Source of the DNA: an uncultured Clostridia bacterium
Lineage (GTDB): Bacteria > Bacillota > Clostridia > TANB77 > CAG-508
DNA length: 64,000 bases
Reading direction: 5' to 3'
Assembly: GCA_947628715.1 (NCBI GenBank)
Contig: CANRAW010000001.1
Span: 62,001-126,000 of the forward strand
Shown here: in pieces, positions 22,895 to 32,986 of the stretch
Numbering within the stretch: the first letter of the stretch is position 1
How the letters are laid out: each line of letters starts with the position of its first letter
Notes under the pieces: generated by a model
Seen by the model: only the letters and a program-made list of their open reading frames with translations
Database searches by the model: none
What the model was told of the DNA's origin: nothing
Position numbers and translations under genes: made by a program

Positions 22895-25625
22895 TGATAT
22901 TCCTTATGGTGGTAAGGAAGCGATTGATAGTTAGAAGAATGAAGTTATAATTGGTGATGGAAATAAGTGGACGAAAGGTAGTGATTTTTTTACTAATGTA
23001 ATTGTAGGCTACCCCGGTGGAGTTGTTGATACTACTTACGAACCTTTAACTAATTCTTATACCGGACTTTTTTATATAAGAATATCGAGTTTAAAAAATG
23101 ATTTTGTTTTAAAAAGTATTAAAGTTACTGATAAAACAAAACAAGAACAAGAATTGATTACTGAGGATAATGTTACAGATTTAGTAAATAAAGAAAACGA
23201 TTCTGTTTTATTTATAGAAGCTGACGAAATAGATAGCAACGAAGTTACTGGATATACTGTTAAAAAAAATTCTCAAACTTTATTTACTTTTGACTATAAT
23301 CCAGATGATAGTAAAATTACTATAAAAAAATCAGGAGCAAAGTTTCCTATTGAAATAGGTTTTAGAATTGCAAATTTAAATAAAACTAATGGTAAAATAA
23401 TTTCGGTAACAATAGAAGATACTAATTCTCAAAAAAATCTTTTTCAAGTAATAAGCAAAACGAAATGGGCAGGAGATAGTATTATTGTTGAAAGGAAAAG
23501 TACTACAGAGTCTACTATTAACTTCAATACAGATGATATTATCTTTACTCAAAAAAGAATCGGTTCTTTAATAAAAACAGCACAAGATTCTAATTCAACA
23601 CTAATGTTTTGTAGTCAAGTTAAAGATTATGATAGCATAATTGGAAACCCTAATTTATCATTATCTAATAACGCAGAAGTTATTGTAGGTGGTAATGCAA
23701 AAATTTATGCAGATGGAACAACAAGATTTACACTTCATGATAATGCTTGGTTAGATGTAAACCAAAATGCTTAGGTTAAATTTGGTTGGGACGCAAAAGT
23801 TTTTATAGACCCTGATAATAGTTAGTTACTTGACAAAAAGGTTGGAAATATAAATATTCATTGTGGAGTTTTTTCAATGGAATCGGCGGGGGCTAAACTT
23901 GGACATAATCCAGACTTTTTTGGAGATTCAAACTATAATAATATTCCTCATTTACATTTAAGAGATTCTGCTGACGTTAATTTTTTAGACAGTGCATATT
24001 TTAGAATGAATTAGAAAGCTTCTTTTGCTCTTGAAGGAAGAGCAATGATTCATATGATTGATGGATTACTTGATAAACGAAATGACCAATACAGTCAATA
24101 TAATGATGATAAATTTAGTCCTACTATTTTATGTAATCCACGTCAAATTTAGTTTTTTACTGTGAAAAATGATACAAAAAACCGTTGTGCATATGATTAC
24201 AAAATGAGTTCAATACATAGTAATCCTACAATAGAATACAATAATCGTAATTTGTAGACTGTGTCAAATTCTCACACTTCTGCATTAGATATAATACAGT
24301 CTAAAAACTGGTTTAACGATAATACAGAAGGTTCACATTCAGGTATGTTGGAAAATCTTTCACCTTTAATTTGCACTCCCTCTGTAATGATATAGGGAGG
24401 AACAGAAATTGTAATAGGAAGCACACCTAATTAGGAAGAAATTGACCCAACTTCTTTAACTAAAATTATAATTGGGACAGAGAAAGGTGGAAAATTCATT
24501 TGTGATATGACAAGTGGATATAATAGTGAATCAAGTATAAGATATGGTGGAAATGGAAAAGTTCATTTGCATATGGGTGGAGATACAGGTAGCGAATGTA
24601 TTTTTAGATTATAGCCCAGATAGAATAGTTGTTTATATTTAGACGCTTCAACTCCTAATAATTCAAAAGTTTATGTACAATTATAGCCTTCTGAAGAAGG
24701 TAAATTGATGTATTTACTCAATGGTAAAGATATTTTTATGCAACATACTGGACAATTTCATGCTGAATATCATGATAGTTCTACAATTGTAATGCGTGGA
24801 GGAGAACAATTTTATACGTCAAAACAAAAAGAACAACAAGAAAATTTTGTGCCTTTCTCAGAAATAAAACCATGGAACGATGGAGAAATGTGGGTAGGTT
24901 GGAGAAGACCAGTTCCTTCACGAGAGTTAAGTCCTATTATTGGAATGTATGATGGGTCTAATTTTGTGATGAGAGGAGCGTGGAACATTGATTTAGATTT
25001 GCATACTGATAAAACTTTAAAATTTTCTATAACAGGAGAAGATGAGTTAGCAAATAAACAAGACGAAAAAATAAAATTAGATGATTTAAAGAAAAATTCT
25101 GCTTTTCAAGCAGCTGAAAAAGAAAAAAATTGTTATATTACTGGAGCGAGAGAGAATCAAGAAGAAAATGGTTTACAAGTTACAAAAACGCCAAACAACT
25201 CTAATGGATTTGATATAACAGTATCTAATTTTACTTATACAACAAAGCCTCACGATTGGCAGCCACATATAGCACATCAACTTTATCATCCAACTCTTGA
25301 AGTTATAGAGAATGCTGAAATTAGATTAGGAGGATATATTTACATTTAGGCTCGTTCTTATATTGAAAAAGACGGACAACAAATTGATTATAATTTCTTT
25401 AGTAAAAATAATATTAATGAAAATGAACAAATTACAACAGCAATTACAATTGGTACTAATTTACCTAAAAAAGAAACTGAATCTTCAACATTGTCCTATC
25501 CTCCTACTACCAGACAATCTGCAAATAATGAAGATGACGATAAAGTAACCTTTACAATAGAGGATTTAAAAGCACTTAAAAAACTTATCGAAAATGTTAA
25601 AGAATCAAATTCCATTTCTTCCTAA
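22875..25625 (+). CDS. tail spike/adhesin-like protein
   Basis: 916 aa over multiple TAG; GDGNKWTKGSD anchor-like motif; repeated short beta-strand-like motifs. Confidence 0.7.
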
Positions 25626-25629
25626 CAAT

Positions 25630-25658
25630 TTGATTTTCTGCAAAAATTATCCTATACT
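25630..25658 (+). promoter_or_regulatory. promoter TTGATT-N17-TATACT
   Basis: Upstream of GH gene. Confidence 0.6.
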
Positions 25659-25699
25659 AAATAAGTAATAAAACGAAAATCAAATGGAGGTACTCTACA

Positions 25700-26812
25700 A
25701 TGGAAAAAGAAAAAATAAATTTCGGCTCAGACGGTGGTTACATTTCAAACGAATACTATCTCGATACAAAAATCGGCTATACAGATGGTGTTCCTTTTAT
25801 TTCAGCTAACCACCCAATTCCACCCGTCAATCCTGATGAAAAAATTCTCGGCTATACCTATGGCTATATGGCAAATAGAGGAGAATATCGTTCTGAAAAA
25901 TCAGAATAGTCACAAAATCTCCTCTATCAACTTAACAACAACTGGGTTTGTTTAGCAATTACAAACTATCAACCAACCTACAACTCAACAATTATCTATG
26001 CAGACCACCTAAGAACTCCAACCGATAGAGATATTGCTTTTTTCGTCAATAACGCCCATAGTCAAGGAGTTAAAGTTTGCCTAAAACCAATGGTTAATTG
26101 TGATGATTTCGTCTGGAGAGCTTTTATTAGCTTTCCAGAATTTGATATGGCAGAAAAAGACATTTATTGGTCTAAGTGGTTTGAAAGTTATAAAAACTTT
26201 ATCCTCCATTATGCTACTTTAGCACAAGAACTTAATATTGAAATGCTGTGTATAGGTTGTGAAATGTTAGGTACAGAACATAGATACTATGATTGGCTTT
26301 ATATTATTAAAGAAATAAGACGAGTTTATAGTGGAAAAATTGTCTATAATACCAATCACGACCATGAGGGAGAAATAGGTTGGATTGATGAACTTGATTA
26401 TTTAGGTACATCAGCCTATTATCCTGTTGGAGGAAAAAATTGTACTTATAATGAAATGATGAAAGGTTGGGGTAAGGTTAAAGATAGACTTGATAGAATT
26501 GCAAAAGAAAAAGGTAAGCAATATTTATTCATGGAAGTAGGTTGTAGGTCAATTGATAATAATAGTAAAACTCCGTGGGATTTTAATTTAGATTATAATT
26601 GGAACGAGGAAGAACAATTTAATTATTATAAATCTTGTTTCGATACTTTTTTAGATAGTCCTAATTTTGCAGGAGTTTTCTGGTGGGATTGGCCAACGTT
26701 TCAGTATAGTACGAGACAAGAAGCGGAACAAGATAAGGGATTTAATATTCATTTAAAGAAAACAGAAAACCTTGTTAAAGAGGTTTACGGACGTTACAGG
26801 GGATTAGTATAA
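25700..26812 (+). CDS. GH113-like TIM-barrel glycoside hydrolase
   Basis: HSQGVKVCLKPMVN...IEMLCIGCEMLGTEHRYYDWLYIIKEIRRVYSGKIVYNTN...YLGTSAYYPV...FMEVGCRSID; one TAG. Confidence 0.75.
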
Positions 26813-27264
26813 TGGAAGAAGAGAATATTGTTTACAAAGTAGAAGATTCTACAACACAAGGAAATTTACCCACTAATTCTACTAAAGATAAATTTAAATT
26901 TTAGTTTGAGTTTCCTAAGAGTTATCATGAGGGTAGTAAGAAATACATTCTTGCCGCCACCCTCAGTGATAGTAAGAAAATTGAACTTGGTTCAGGACAA
27001 ATTAAAGATACTGCAACTAAGGATTTACTATTTAAGTGGGCTAAATTAACAATCCCAATTCACCAAAATATTCTTAGTGCCGCTTATCAATCTTTAGAAG
27101 AAGAAAAAGATCCTAATATAATTTATTTTATTTAGGATATTGAACCTACAAAAATTGAGGAAATTAGTAAACCAACTATTACAAATTATAATGTAATAAA
27201 TGACGCTATAAATTTAATACAAAAAGTAAAGTCTTACTTAGATAAAAGTCAATCGTCAAAATGA
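26812..27264 (+). CDS. hypothetical protein
   Basis: 150 aa with two TAG; ends TGA. Confidence 0.6.
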
Positions 27265-27271
27265 TTGACTT
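27246..27271 (+). terminator. rho-independent terminator
   Basis: aagtcaatc gtcaaaat gattgactttttt. Confidence 0.7.
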
Positions 27272-27293
27272 TTTTCTTTTCTTATTTTATACT
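27265..27293 (+). promoter_or_regulatory. promoter TTGACT-N17-TATACT
   Basis: -35 lies in the 3' arm of the preceding terminator. Confidence 0.65.
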
Positions 27294-27324
27294 AAGAGTA
27301 TAAAATACAAAGGAGGTATACGAG

Positions 27325-29484
27325 ATGAATCTTAACACACGACAAGAAAAAGTTGTAAATGCAAATGAGAGGAAGATACTATGTTTGAGTTCTGCCGGCT
27401 CAGGAAAAGCAATACTCAATTCTGATTTTGTGCCGACACCAGAGGGTATGAGAAAAGTATCAGATATTAAAGTTGGGGACTATTTGTTTGATAGAAAAGG
27501 TAATCCAACAAAAGTATTGGGAGTATTCCCACAAGGTAAGAAAGAAGTGTATGAACTTGAATTTGGTGACGGTAGAAAAGCTAAATGTTCAAAAGACCAT
27601 ATTTGGTATGTTCATAAAGCTACTTGGAAAAATAGAGATGATTTCAGAGAATTTACTGTTGACCAATTGCTCAAAGAAAAATTGATTAACAATAATAGAG
27701 CAGCCTATTTCTATATTCCTTGTTCAGAAGCAGTAAAGTATACAGAAAAACAATACAAAATTCATCCTTATATAATTGGAGCTTTTCTTGGAGACGGTTG
27801 TTGTAGAGAAGCAAAACTAACCCTTTCCTCAGAAACAGACGAAATTCCTAATAACATATGTAAGTTTTTGGGTAATAATGTTACGCCTTATAAACTTCCT
27901 GCTGCTAACTATAGCTGGGTTTTCTACAAGGATAATGAGAAACTTCCAACTTCAATTCTACCGCCTGAACTTCTTCATTATTCTTATGAAAAAAGAATAC
28001 CAGAGGAATATAAGATAGGTAGTATAGAGCAGAGATTAAGTCTTTTGCAAGGACTTTTTGATACTGATGGTAGTATTACTAAACAGAAGAAAGGAAAATT
28101 ATACACAACTGATGTAACATTTACTTCGACCTCTCTACAGCTAATAGCAGACGTAAAAGAAGTATTAGGCTCTTTAGGCTACGTCTCTACAATTAGAGTT
28201 GATAATAGACCTGAAAAATATACAACAGGAGTATGTTACGAACTCGGTATCAACATTCCCAATAGCGAGAAAGATAAACTCTTTCTACTTAAAAGGAAAC
28301 GTGATATAGCTCTTAGCAACAAAGACCAAAAGCAACATAGAAACTACGACAGAACTTCAATCCGTTCCATTACTGACTTAGGTTATGAAGAAGAAATGAC
28401 TTGTTTTTACGTTGACAATAGCGAGCATTTGTTCTTAATGAGCGAGTTCTGTGTAACTCATAATACCAGAGTGCTAACGGAACGAGTCAGGGTACTAATC
28501 GAGAAAAAGGGTGTTAAGCCCCAAGATATAGTTGCAATTAGCTTTACAAATCTCGCCGCAAACGAAATGAGAGAAAGACTTGGTGATATTGCAAAAGATA
28601 CCTATATTGGTACTATCCATTCCTATGCAAATAAAATCTGCTTAATGAACGGAATCGATACTCAATCCTATATTGAAACTGAAAAATTTGAAAAGATAAT
28701 TGAAAAAGCAATTACAATTCCCTATAACAGCTATCCTAAAGTCGACCATGTACTAATTGACGAATGTCAAGACCTTAGTCCATTAGAATATCAATTTTTA
28801 AGCAAAATCCCAACAAACAATATTTTCTATATAGGCGATAATCGTCAAATGATTTATACTTTTCGAGGCTCTTCGGAAGATTTTATTGATAATCTCTATA
28901 AAGATAATGACTATAAAAAATACTTTTTAGTAGAAAACTATCGTAATGCTCCTAATATTGTTAAATTTGCAGATAGTTTTTTAACCTCAATGGTACAGTT
29001 AAGTCCTCAGACAATACCAATTAAGAAGAAAGACGGTATTATACAAGAATGTCCGTTTAATGAAGCGTTAGACGAGTTAGAATTAAGTGGTAACTATGGT
29101 TCTTGGTTTATTTTAGCAAGAACAAATAAGGAAATTGAAAAAATTCAAGAATTGTTAGACGAAAGAGATATTCCCAATATTACGTTTAAAAAAGGAGACG
29201 TTGATAATTTTCAATTAGAATCGTTACTTAAAGAAAATATTGTAAAAGTCCTCTCAATTCACTCAGCAAAAGGTAGTGAAGCTGCGAACGTTATTGTTGT
29301 AGGGGCTAAGACTTATAACGAGGACGAGAGAAGAATCGCTTATGTTGCTGCTACACGAGCTAAGAACGTTCTCTATTGGTGTCCTACGGTTATTAAGAAA
29401 ACAAGACCGGGGTTTAAAGACCCTCAGAAAAATAAAGCACAAAGACGCTTTGGTACAAGTTTTAACAAAATCGTCATGTTTTGA
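27325..29484 (+). CDS. UvrD/Rep-like SF1 DNA helicase, intein-containing
   Basis: SSAGSGK//TRVLTERV Walker A; VLIDECQDLSPLEYQFL; YIGDNRQMIYTFRG; LSIHSAKGSEAANVIVVGA. Confidence 0.9.
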   Translation: MNLNTRQEKVVNANERKILCLSSAGSGKAILNSDFVPTPEGMRKVSDIKVGDYLFDRKGNPTKVLGVFPQGKKEVYELEFGDGRKAKCSKDHIWYVHKATWKNRDDFREFTVDQLLKEKLINNNRAAYFYIPCSEAVKYTEKQYKIHPYIIGAFLGDGCCREAKLTLSSETDEIPNNICKFLGNNVTPYKLPAANYSWVFYKDNEKLPTSILPPELLHYSYEKRIPEEYKIGSIEQRLSLLQGLFDTDGSITKQKKGKLYTTDVTFTSTSLQLIADVKEVLGSLGYVSTIRVDNRPEKYTTGVCYELGINIPNSEKDKLFLLKRKRDIALSNKDQKQHRNYDRTSIRSITDLGYEEEMTCFYVDNSEHLFLMSEFCVTHNTRVLTERVRVLIEKKGVKPQDIVAISFTNLAANEMRERLGDIAKDTYIGTIHSYANKICLMNGIDTQSYIETEKFEKIIEKAITIPYNSYPKVDHVLIDECQDLSPLEYQFLSKIPTNNIFYIGDNRQMIYTFRGSSEDFIDNLYKDNDYKKYFLVENYRNAPNIVKFADSFLTSMVQLSPQTIPIKKKDGIIQECPFNEALDELELSGNYGSWFILARTNKEIEKIQELLDERDIPNITFKKGDVDNFQLESLLKENIVKVLSIHSAKGSEAANVIVVGAKTYNEDERRIAYVAATRAKNVLYWCPTVIKKTRPGFKDPQKNKAQRRFGTSFNKIVMF
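27409..28464 (+). mobile_element. intein (352 aa) with LAGLIDADG endonuclease, probable class 3 (Ala1, W-C-T signature, Thr+1)
   Basis: AILNSDFVPTPEGMRKVSDIKVGDYL..., DHIW, AFLGDGCC / LFDTDGSIT, TCFYVDNSEHLFL, CVTHN|T; removal restores GSGKT. Confidence 0.9.
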
Positions 29485-29499
29485 TAGGAGGAGATTTTT

Positions 29500-30300
29500 A
29501 TTAAGAAAAAGAAAATTATTAGCTTATTGATTTGTTTATTTTTATTTATTTGCTTAGTTTTAGTTAGCAATTCTACAATTGATAATAAAGACTATAGTAG
29601 AATTGATGTGCCGGCACAGCATTAGACGACATCAACAGCTACTACAATTGGAGATAGTAGTACAACCACAGAGCTTACTATAGGTAATAGTACAGAGCTA
29701 ACTACAGGAAGTTCTATAACCCTAACTCCAGAACTAACTACAACAATTGAAGTGCCGCCAACAACTTCTTTAGCCGAGTTCTCAAACGACTTTAATTCTG
29801 TTCCCTATATCGTCTATAAACCTTCAACTCATTACATCCATCTCTCAACTTGTTATTGGGTTGATTCAACGTGCTATCAAATTTACGATACCTACAACCT
29901 ACAATGCCGCCGCTGTGACGAGTGTAATCCCTTTATTGAGATTGTTGAGGAATATGTTGAACCTTACATTGAGCCGGCGGCGAACAACAATTACGACTAC
30001 AATAAGGAACTATTAGCCCAAATTGTCTACCACGAAGCGGGCTGTGATTGGATTAACACCTATGATAAAGCCCATATCGTCTCTGCTGTAATAAATAGAG
30101 TAAACGATGAGCGTTTCCCAAACACGGTTGAGGAAGTCCTATTACAAGAAGGTCAATTTGAGGGCTTCTATCTCAACTCTTGTCTCCCATCGGATTCATG
30201 TTATGAAGCTGTAGACTACTACTTTAATAACTCAATACTGTTCGACAATTGTAATAGTTGGTATGGTGATGGATTTCAAAATTATTTCTATTATCAATAA
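29500..30300 (+). CDS. SleB-like cell wall hydrolase with N-terminal hydrophobic segment; possible ATT start
   Basis: LAQIVYHEAG...HIVSAVINRVNDERFPNTVEEVLLQEGQF; aggaggag 7-8 nt upstream of ATT; one TAG. Confidence 0.75.
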
Positions 30301-30305
30301 TATCT

Positions 30306-30336
30306 AAAAGAGTAGAGAAAACCTCTACTCTTTTTT
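30306..30336 (+). terminator. rho-independent terminator
   Basis: aaagagtagag aaaac ctctactctttttt. Confidence 0.75.
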
Positions 30337-30338
30337 AT

Positions 30339-30367
30339 TTGACTTAAACAACTAATTATTATATAAT
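30339..30367 (+). promoter_or_regulatory. promoter TTGACT-N17-TATAAT
   Basis: atttgact...tataat. Confidence 0.75.
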
Positions 30368-30396
30368 ACTAAAAAAGTTAAAGAGGTGAAAGTTAA

Positions 30397-30906
30397 ATGA
30401 ATGTTTTTATAACATCAGATTTAAAGTTAAACGATGTCTCAACTGCTACAAAACTTGGTTTAACAGCAGGAGAGTATAACCAAATGATAATTAAGAAATG
30501 GAATGAGATTGTAGGTAAAGAGGATAATGTTTTAATATTGGGAGATTGTGGTAGTCGTAATATAACAATAATAAAATCAATACTATCAAAACTCAATGGG
30601 AAAAAGTATTTAATCGATATGGAATCTAACAACAAATATTCAAGAAAAACTTGGAAATGGGCAGGTTTCGATTATATCTGGAGAATTGCTCCTTACTATA
30701 AAATTGATATTGAGGGAGAAGAGTTTACACTATGGATTAGTAATAGTAAAGAGGAATTAGGAGATAAGGAATTTTGTTGTGTTGGAGAAAAGGTTAGTAA
30801 GGAAATTTTTAACGATAAGAAACTTAATGTTTCTTTAGAAAATTGGGATTATACACCACTATCACTTAATATAATAGTTGATATAATTAAAAATTATAAA
30901 GATTAA
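30397..30906 (+). CDS. metallophosphoesterase-like protein with degenerate metal-site motifs
   Basis: FITSDLKLNDVS...EYNQMIIKKWNEIVGKEDNVLILGDCGS...LNGKKYLIDMESNNKYS; the usual GNHD is replaced. Confidence 0.6.
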   Translation: MNVFITSDLKLNDVSTATKLGLTAGEYNQMIIKKWNEIVGKEDNVLILGDCGSRNITIIKSILSKLNGKKYLIDMESNNKYSRKTWKWAGFDYIWRIAPYYKIDIEGEEFTLWISNSKEELGDKEFCCVGEKVSKEIFNDKKLNVSLENWDYTPLSLNIIVDIIKNYKD

Positions 30907-30922
30907 AAAGGAGGTAATTGTA

Positions 30923-31621
30923 ATGTTAGCAAAAAATTGGTATTAGAAAGGTAGAGTTACAATACTAAGTAACACTGAGGACCAACCCATTTCTTTAATG
31001 GGAGAACTTGCCGCCGTTTGTTATAATTCGAGTAATAGTAGTAATGAAGCGAATTATAAGAGAGGATTAGATTGTTTGAAGAGCGGACATATGCGAGTTG
31101 CAGAATTTCCTAAGATTTACTTTGTCTTAGACGGATGGTCGGCAAAGGTCGTCCGAGAACTCTATACGCACATAATTAGTGTAACCCGTCTCCAAGATTC
31201 AACTCGCTATATCGACTTTACAAACTTCGATTACGTTGTGCCGCCGGCAATTAAAAACAACGAAGAAGCGAACCAAATCTATTGCAACGAAATTAACAAT
31301 ATACGAGCCGCAATGAAGAGGTTGAGCGATTTGGGGATTGCTAAAGAAGATTTAAGTGGACTCTTGCCGCTTAACTATAAAACTAAAGTAGTGTTCTGTA
31401 TGGGGCTTAGAGAGTTCATCAATATTTGTGAGGTAAGGTTGTGTAGTCGAGCCTATCATGAAATGAGGGAGTTAGTAGGCGAAATAGTAGATGCTTTATG
31501 TGTCTATTCAGACGAGTATAAGACTTTGAAAGAGCTTGGTTATTTTAATCCTAAGTGTGTTAGATTGGGGTATTGTAACGAAACTAAAGGATGTGGAAGA
31601 TACAAGAAAAAGGAAGAGTAA
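30923..31621 (+). CDS. thyX: FAD-dependent thymidylate synthase
   Basis: RELYTHIISVTRLQDSTRYIDF (ThyX-like motif); TAG at codon 8. Confidence 0.8.
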
Positions 31622-31646
31622 GAGCTTTATTATAAAGCTCTTTTTC
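31619..31646 (+). terminator. terminator after thyX
   Basis: agagcttta ttataaagctctttttc. Confidence 0.7.
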
Positions 31647-31679
31647 TTTAGGCGGGCGGTGAACAAAGTAGAGGTTAAA

Positions 31680-31756
31680 GTTAATTTGCTAAAGAACAAA
31701 ATTAGTTTTCTAAAGAACAAAATTGGTTTGCTAAAGAATTAAGTTAGTTTGTTAAA
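31680..31756 (+). repeat. degenerate ~21-bp tandem repeat (ttgctaaagaacaaaattag)
   Basis: Four successive copies, e.g. gttttctaaagaacaaaattg / gtttgctaaagaattaagtta. Confidence 0.6.
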
Positions 31757-31798
31757 GAGAAAAAAGTGAGCTGCGTAGCAGCGAACAGCTTTCTTTTT

Positions 31799-31975
31799 GA
31801 TTACTTTTTCTTGGCTTTAAGAAAAAGTAATACTAATATAACGTCATAAATTCTTAATACCTTACTCATTTAATCGTAATATCTTAATCATAAAAACTGA
31901 ATATCTTAGTCATAAATTCTTAATGTATAGTCATAAATTCTGAACTTAATTCTTTAAAATACTTTTTTAAAGAAT
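31799..31975. repeat. candidate replication origin or operator: 13-bp hairpin, about five 22-bp iterons, AT-rich inverted repeat
   Basis: attactttttctt/aagaaaaagtaat; CTTA[G/A/C]TCATAAATTCTTAATAT at 31839-31947; ttctttaaaa/ttttaaagaa. Confidence 0.55.
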
Positions 31976-32028
31976 TTACTTATATTATGAAAGCCAATAG
32001 GCAAATAAAATACTGAGAGGTGACAGTA

Positions 32029-32850
32029 ATGTAGTCAAATAAAAATGTAAAAGGTTTGGCAGTCTTTAGTCAAGAAGAGCAGATAAGGGAAAGAAGCTTA
32101 AAATTATATACTTATTTAGTTTGTCATTCTTATCTTAGAAATGCTCCAAATCAATTTGGTGATAATGTAAGAATATTTAGACAAAGAGACATTAACTTAC
32201 AAGAAATAAAGAGAATTTTAGGCTTTGACCCCGATACAACAAAAAAATATTGGAATGGATTAGAACAAGAGGGATTGATAAGATATTGTCCTCATGATTT
32301 TAAAGAAATTAAATTTGATAAAAACAATATTCCCATTCCTTTTAAAGAAAGATGGAAAATAAGAACCAAACATAAAGATACTTATTATGAAATACCTATA
32401 ACAGATGGACAAATGTTTAGAAAAATTCCTAAAGATACTTTAGTAGAATTGAATGAAATTTATAAAGTTAATGAATTAACAATGAAAATCTATATTACTT
32501 TAGTAAATTATCAAGAAATATCAATTTATAATAATCAATCCGCAAGAAAGTTTACATATCAAGATTTAAGAGATTTATTGGGTTACGAGCCACATACATT
32601 AACAAATAAAAAAATGGAAGTTTCCTTACATTTACTTGAAAGTTTAAAATTGATTGAGATTGACAAAGGTAATTTTACTAATAAATATGGTGTTGTAATT
32701 CCTTGTTTTAGTTTACGTCAAGCTAATTTTTATATTTCTTATGAAATTAAAGATTTTGAAACAGGAGATATAGAAATTATTTCAGAAGAAGCAAAAGAAA
32801 AAATAAGAGAAGTAAATAGACAAAGTTATCCTGAAGCTTTTAAAAACTGA
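32029..32850 (+). CDS. winged-helix/HTH replication initiator-like protein; ATG followed immediately by TAG
   Basis: gagaggtgacagt ATG TAG TCA AAT AAA...; repeated wHTH-like segments (LQEIKRILGFDPDTTKKYWNGLEQEGLI; YQDLRDLLGYEPHTL); next to iterons. Confidence 0.6.
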
Positions 32851-32875
32851 CAAAATTAAATTATTTTATACCAAT

Positions 32876-32910
32876 AAAAAGAAGTATAGCTAACCCCTAT
32901 ACTTCTTTTT
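32876..32910 (+). terminator. rho-independent terminator
   Basis: aaaaagaagtatag ctaaccc ctatacttcttttt. Confidence 0.75.
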
Positions 32911-32926
32911 CATTCTATTATAAAAT

Positions 32927-32955
32927 TTGACTTTCCCAATAAATTCTTCTATAAT
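32927..32955 (+). promoter_or_regulatory. promoter TTGACT-N17-TATAAT
   Basis: ttgactttcccaataaattcttctataat. Confidence 0.75.
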
Positions 32956-32986
32956 AATTATATAAATCTAAAAGAAGGTGATATAA

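Noticed and set aside
31536-31742. 68-aa plus ORF covering the thyX 3' end and 21-bp repeats
   Set aside because: Overlaps thyX out of frame and crosses its terminator; better explained as repeat/fragment
31839-31947. CRISPR array
   Set aside because: Repeats are contiguous 22-mers without unique spacers or cas genes; fits iterons
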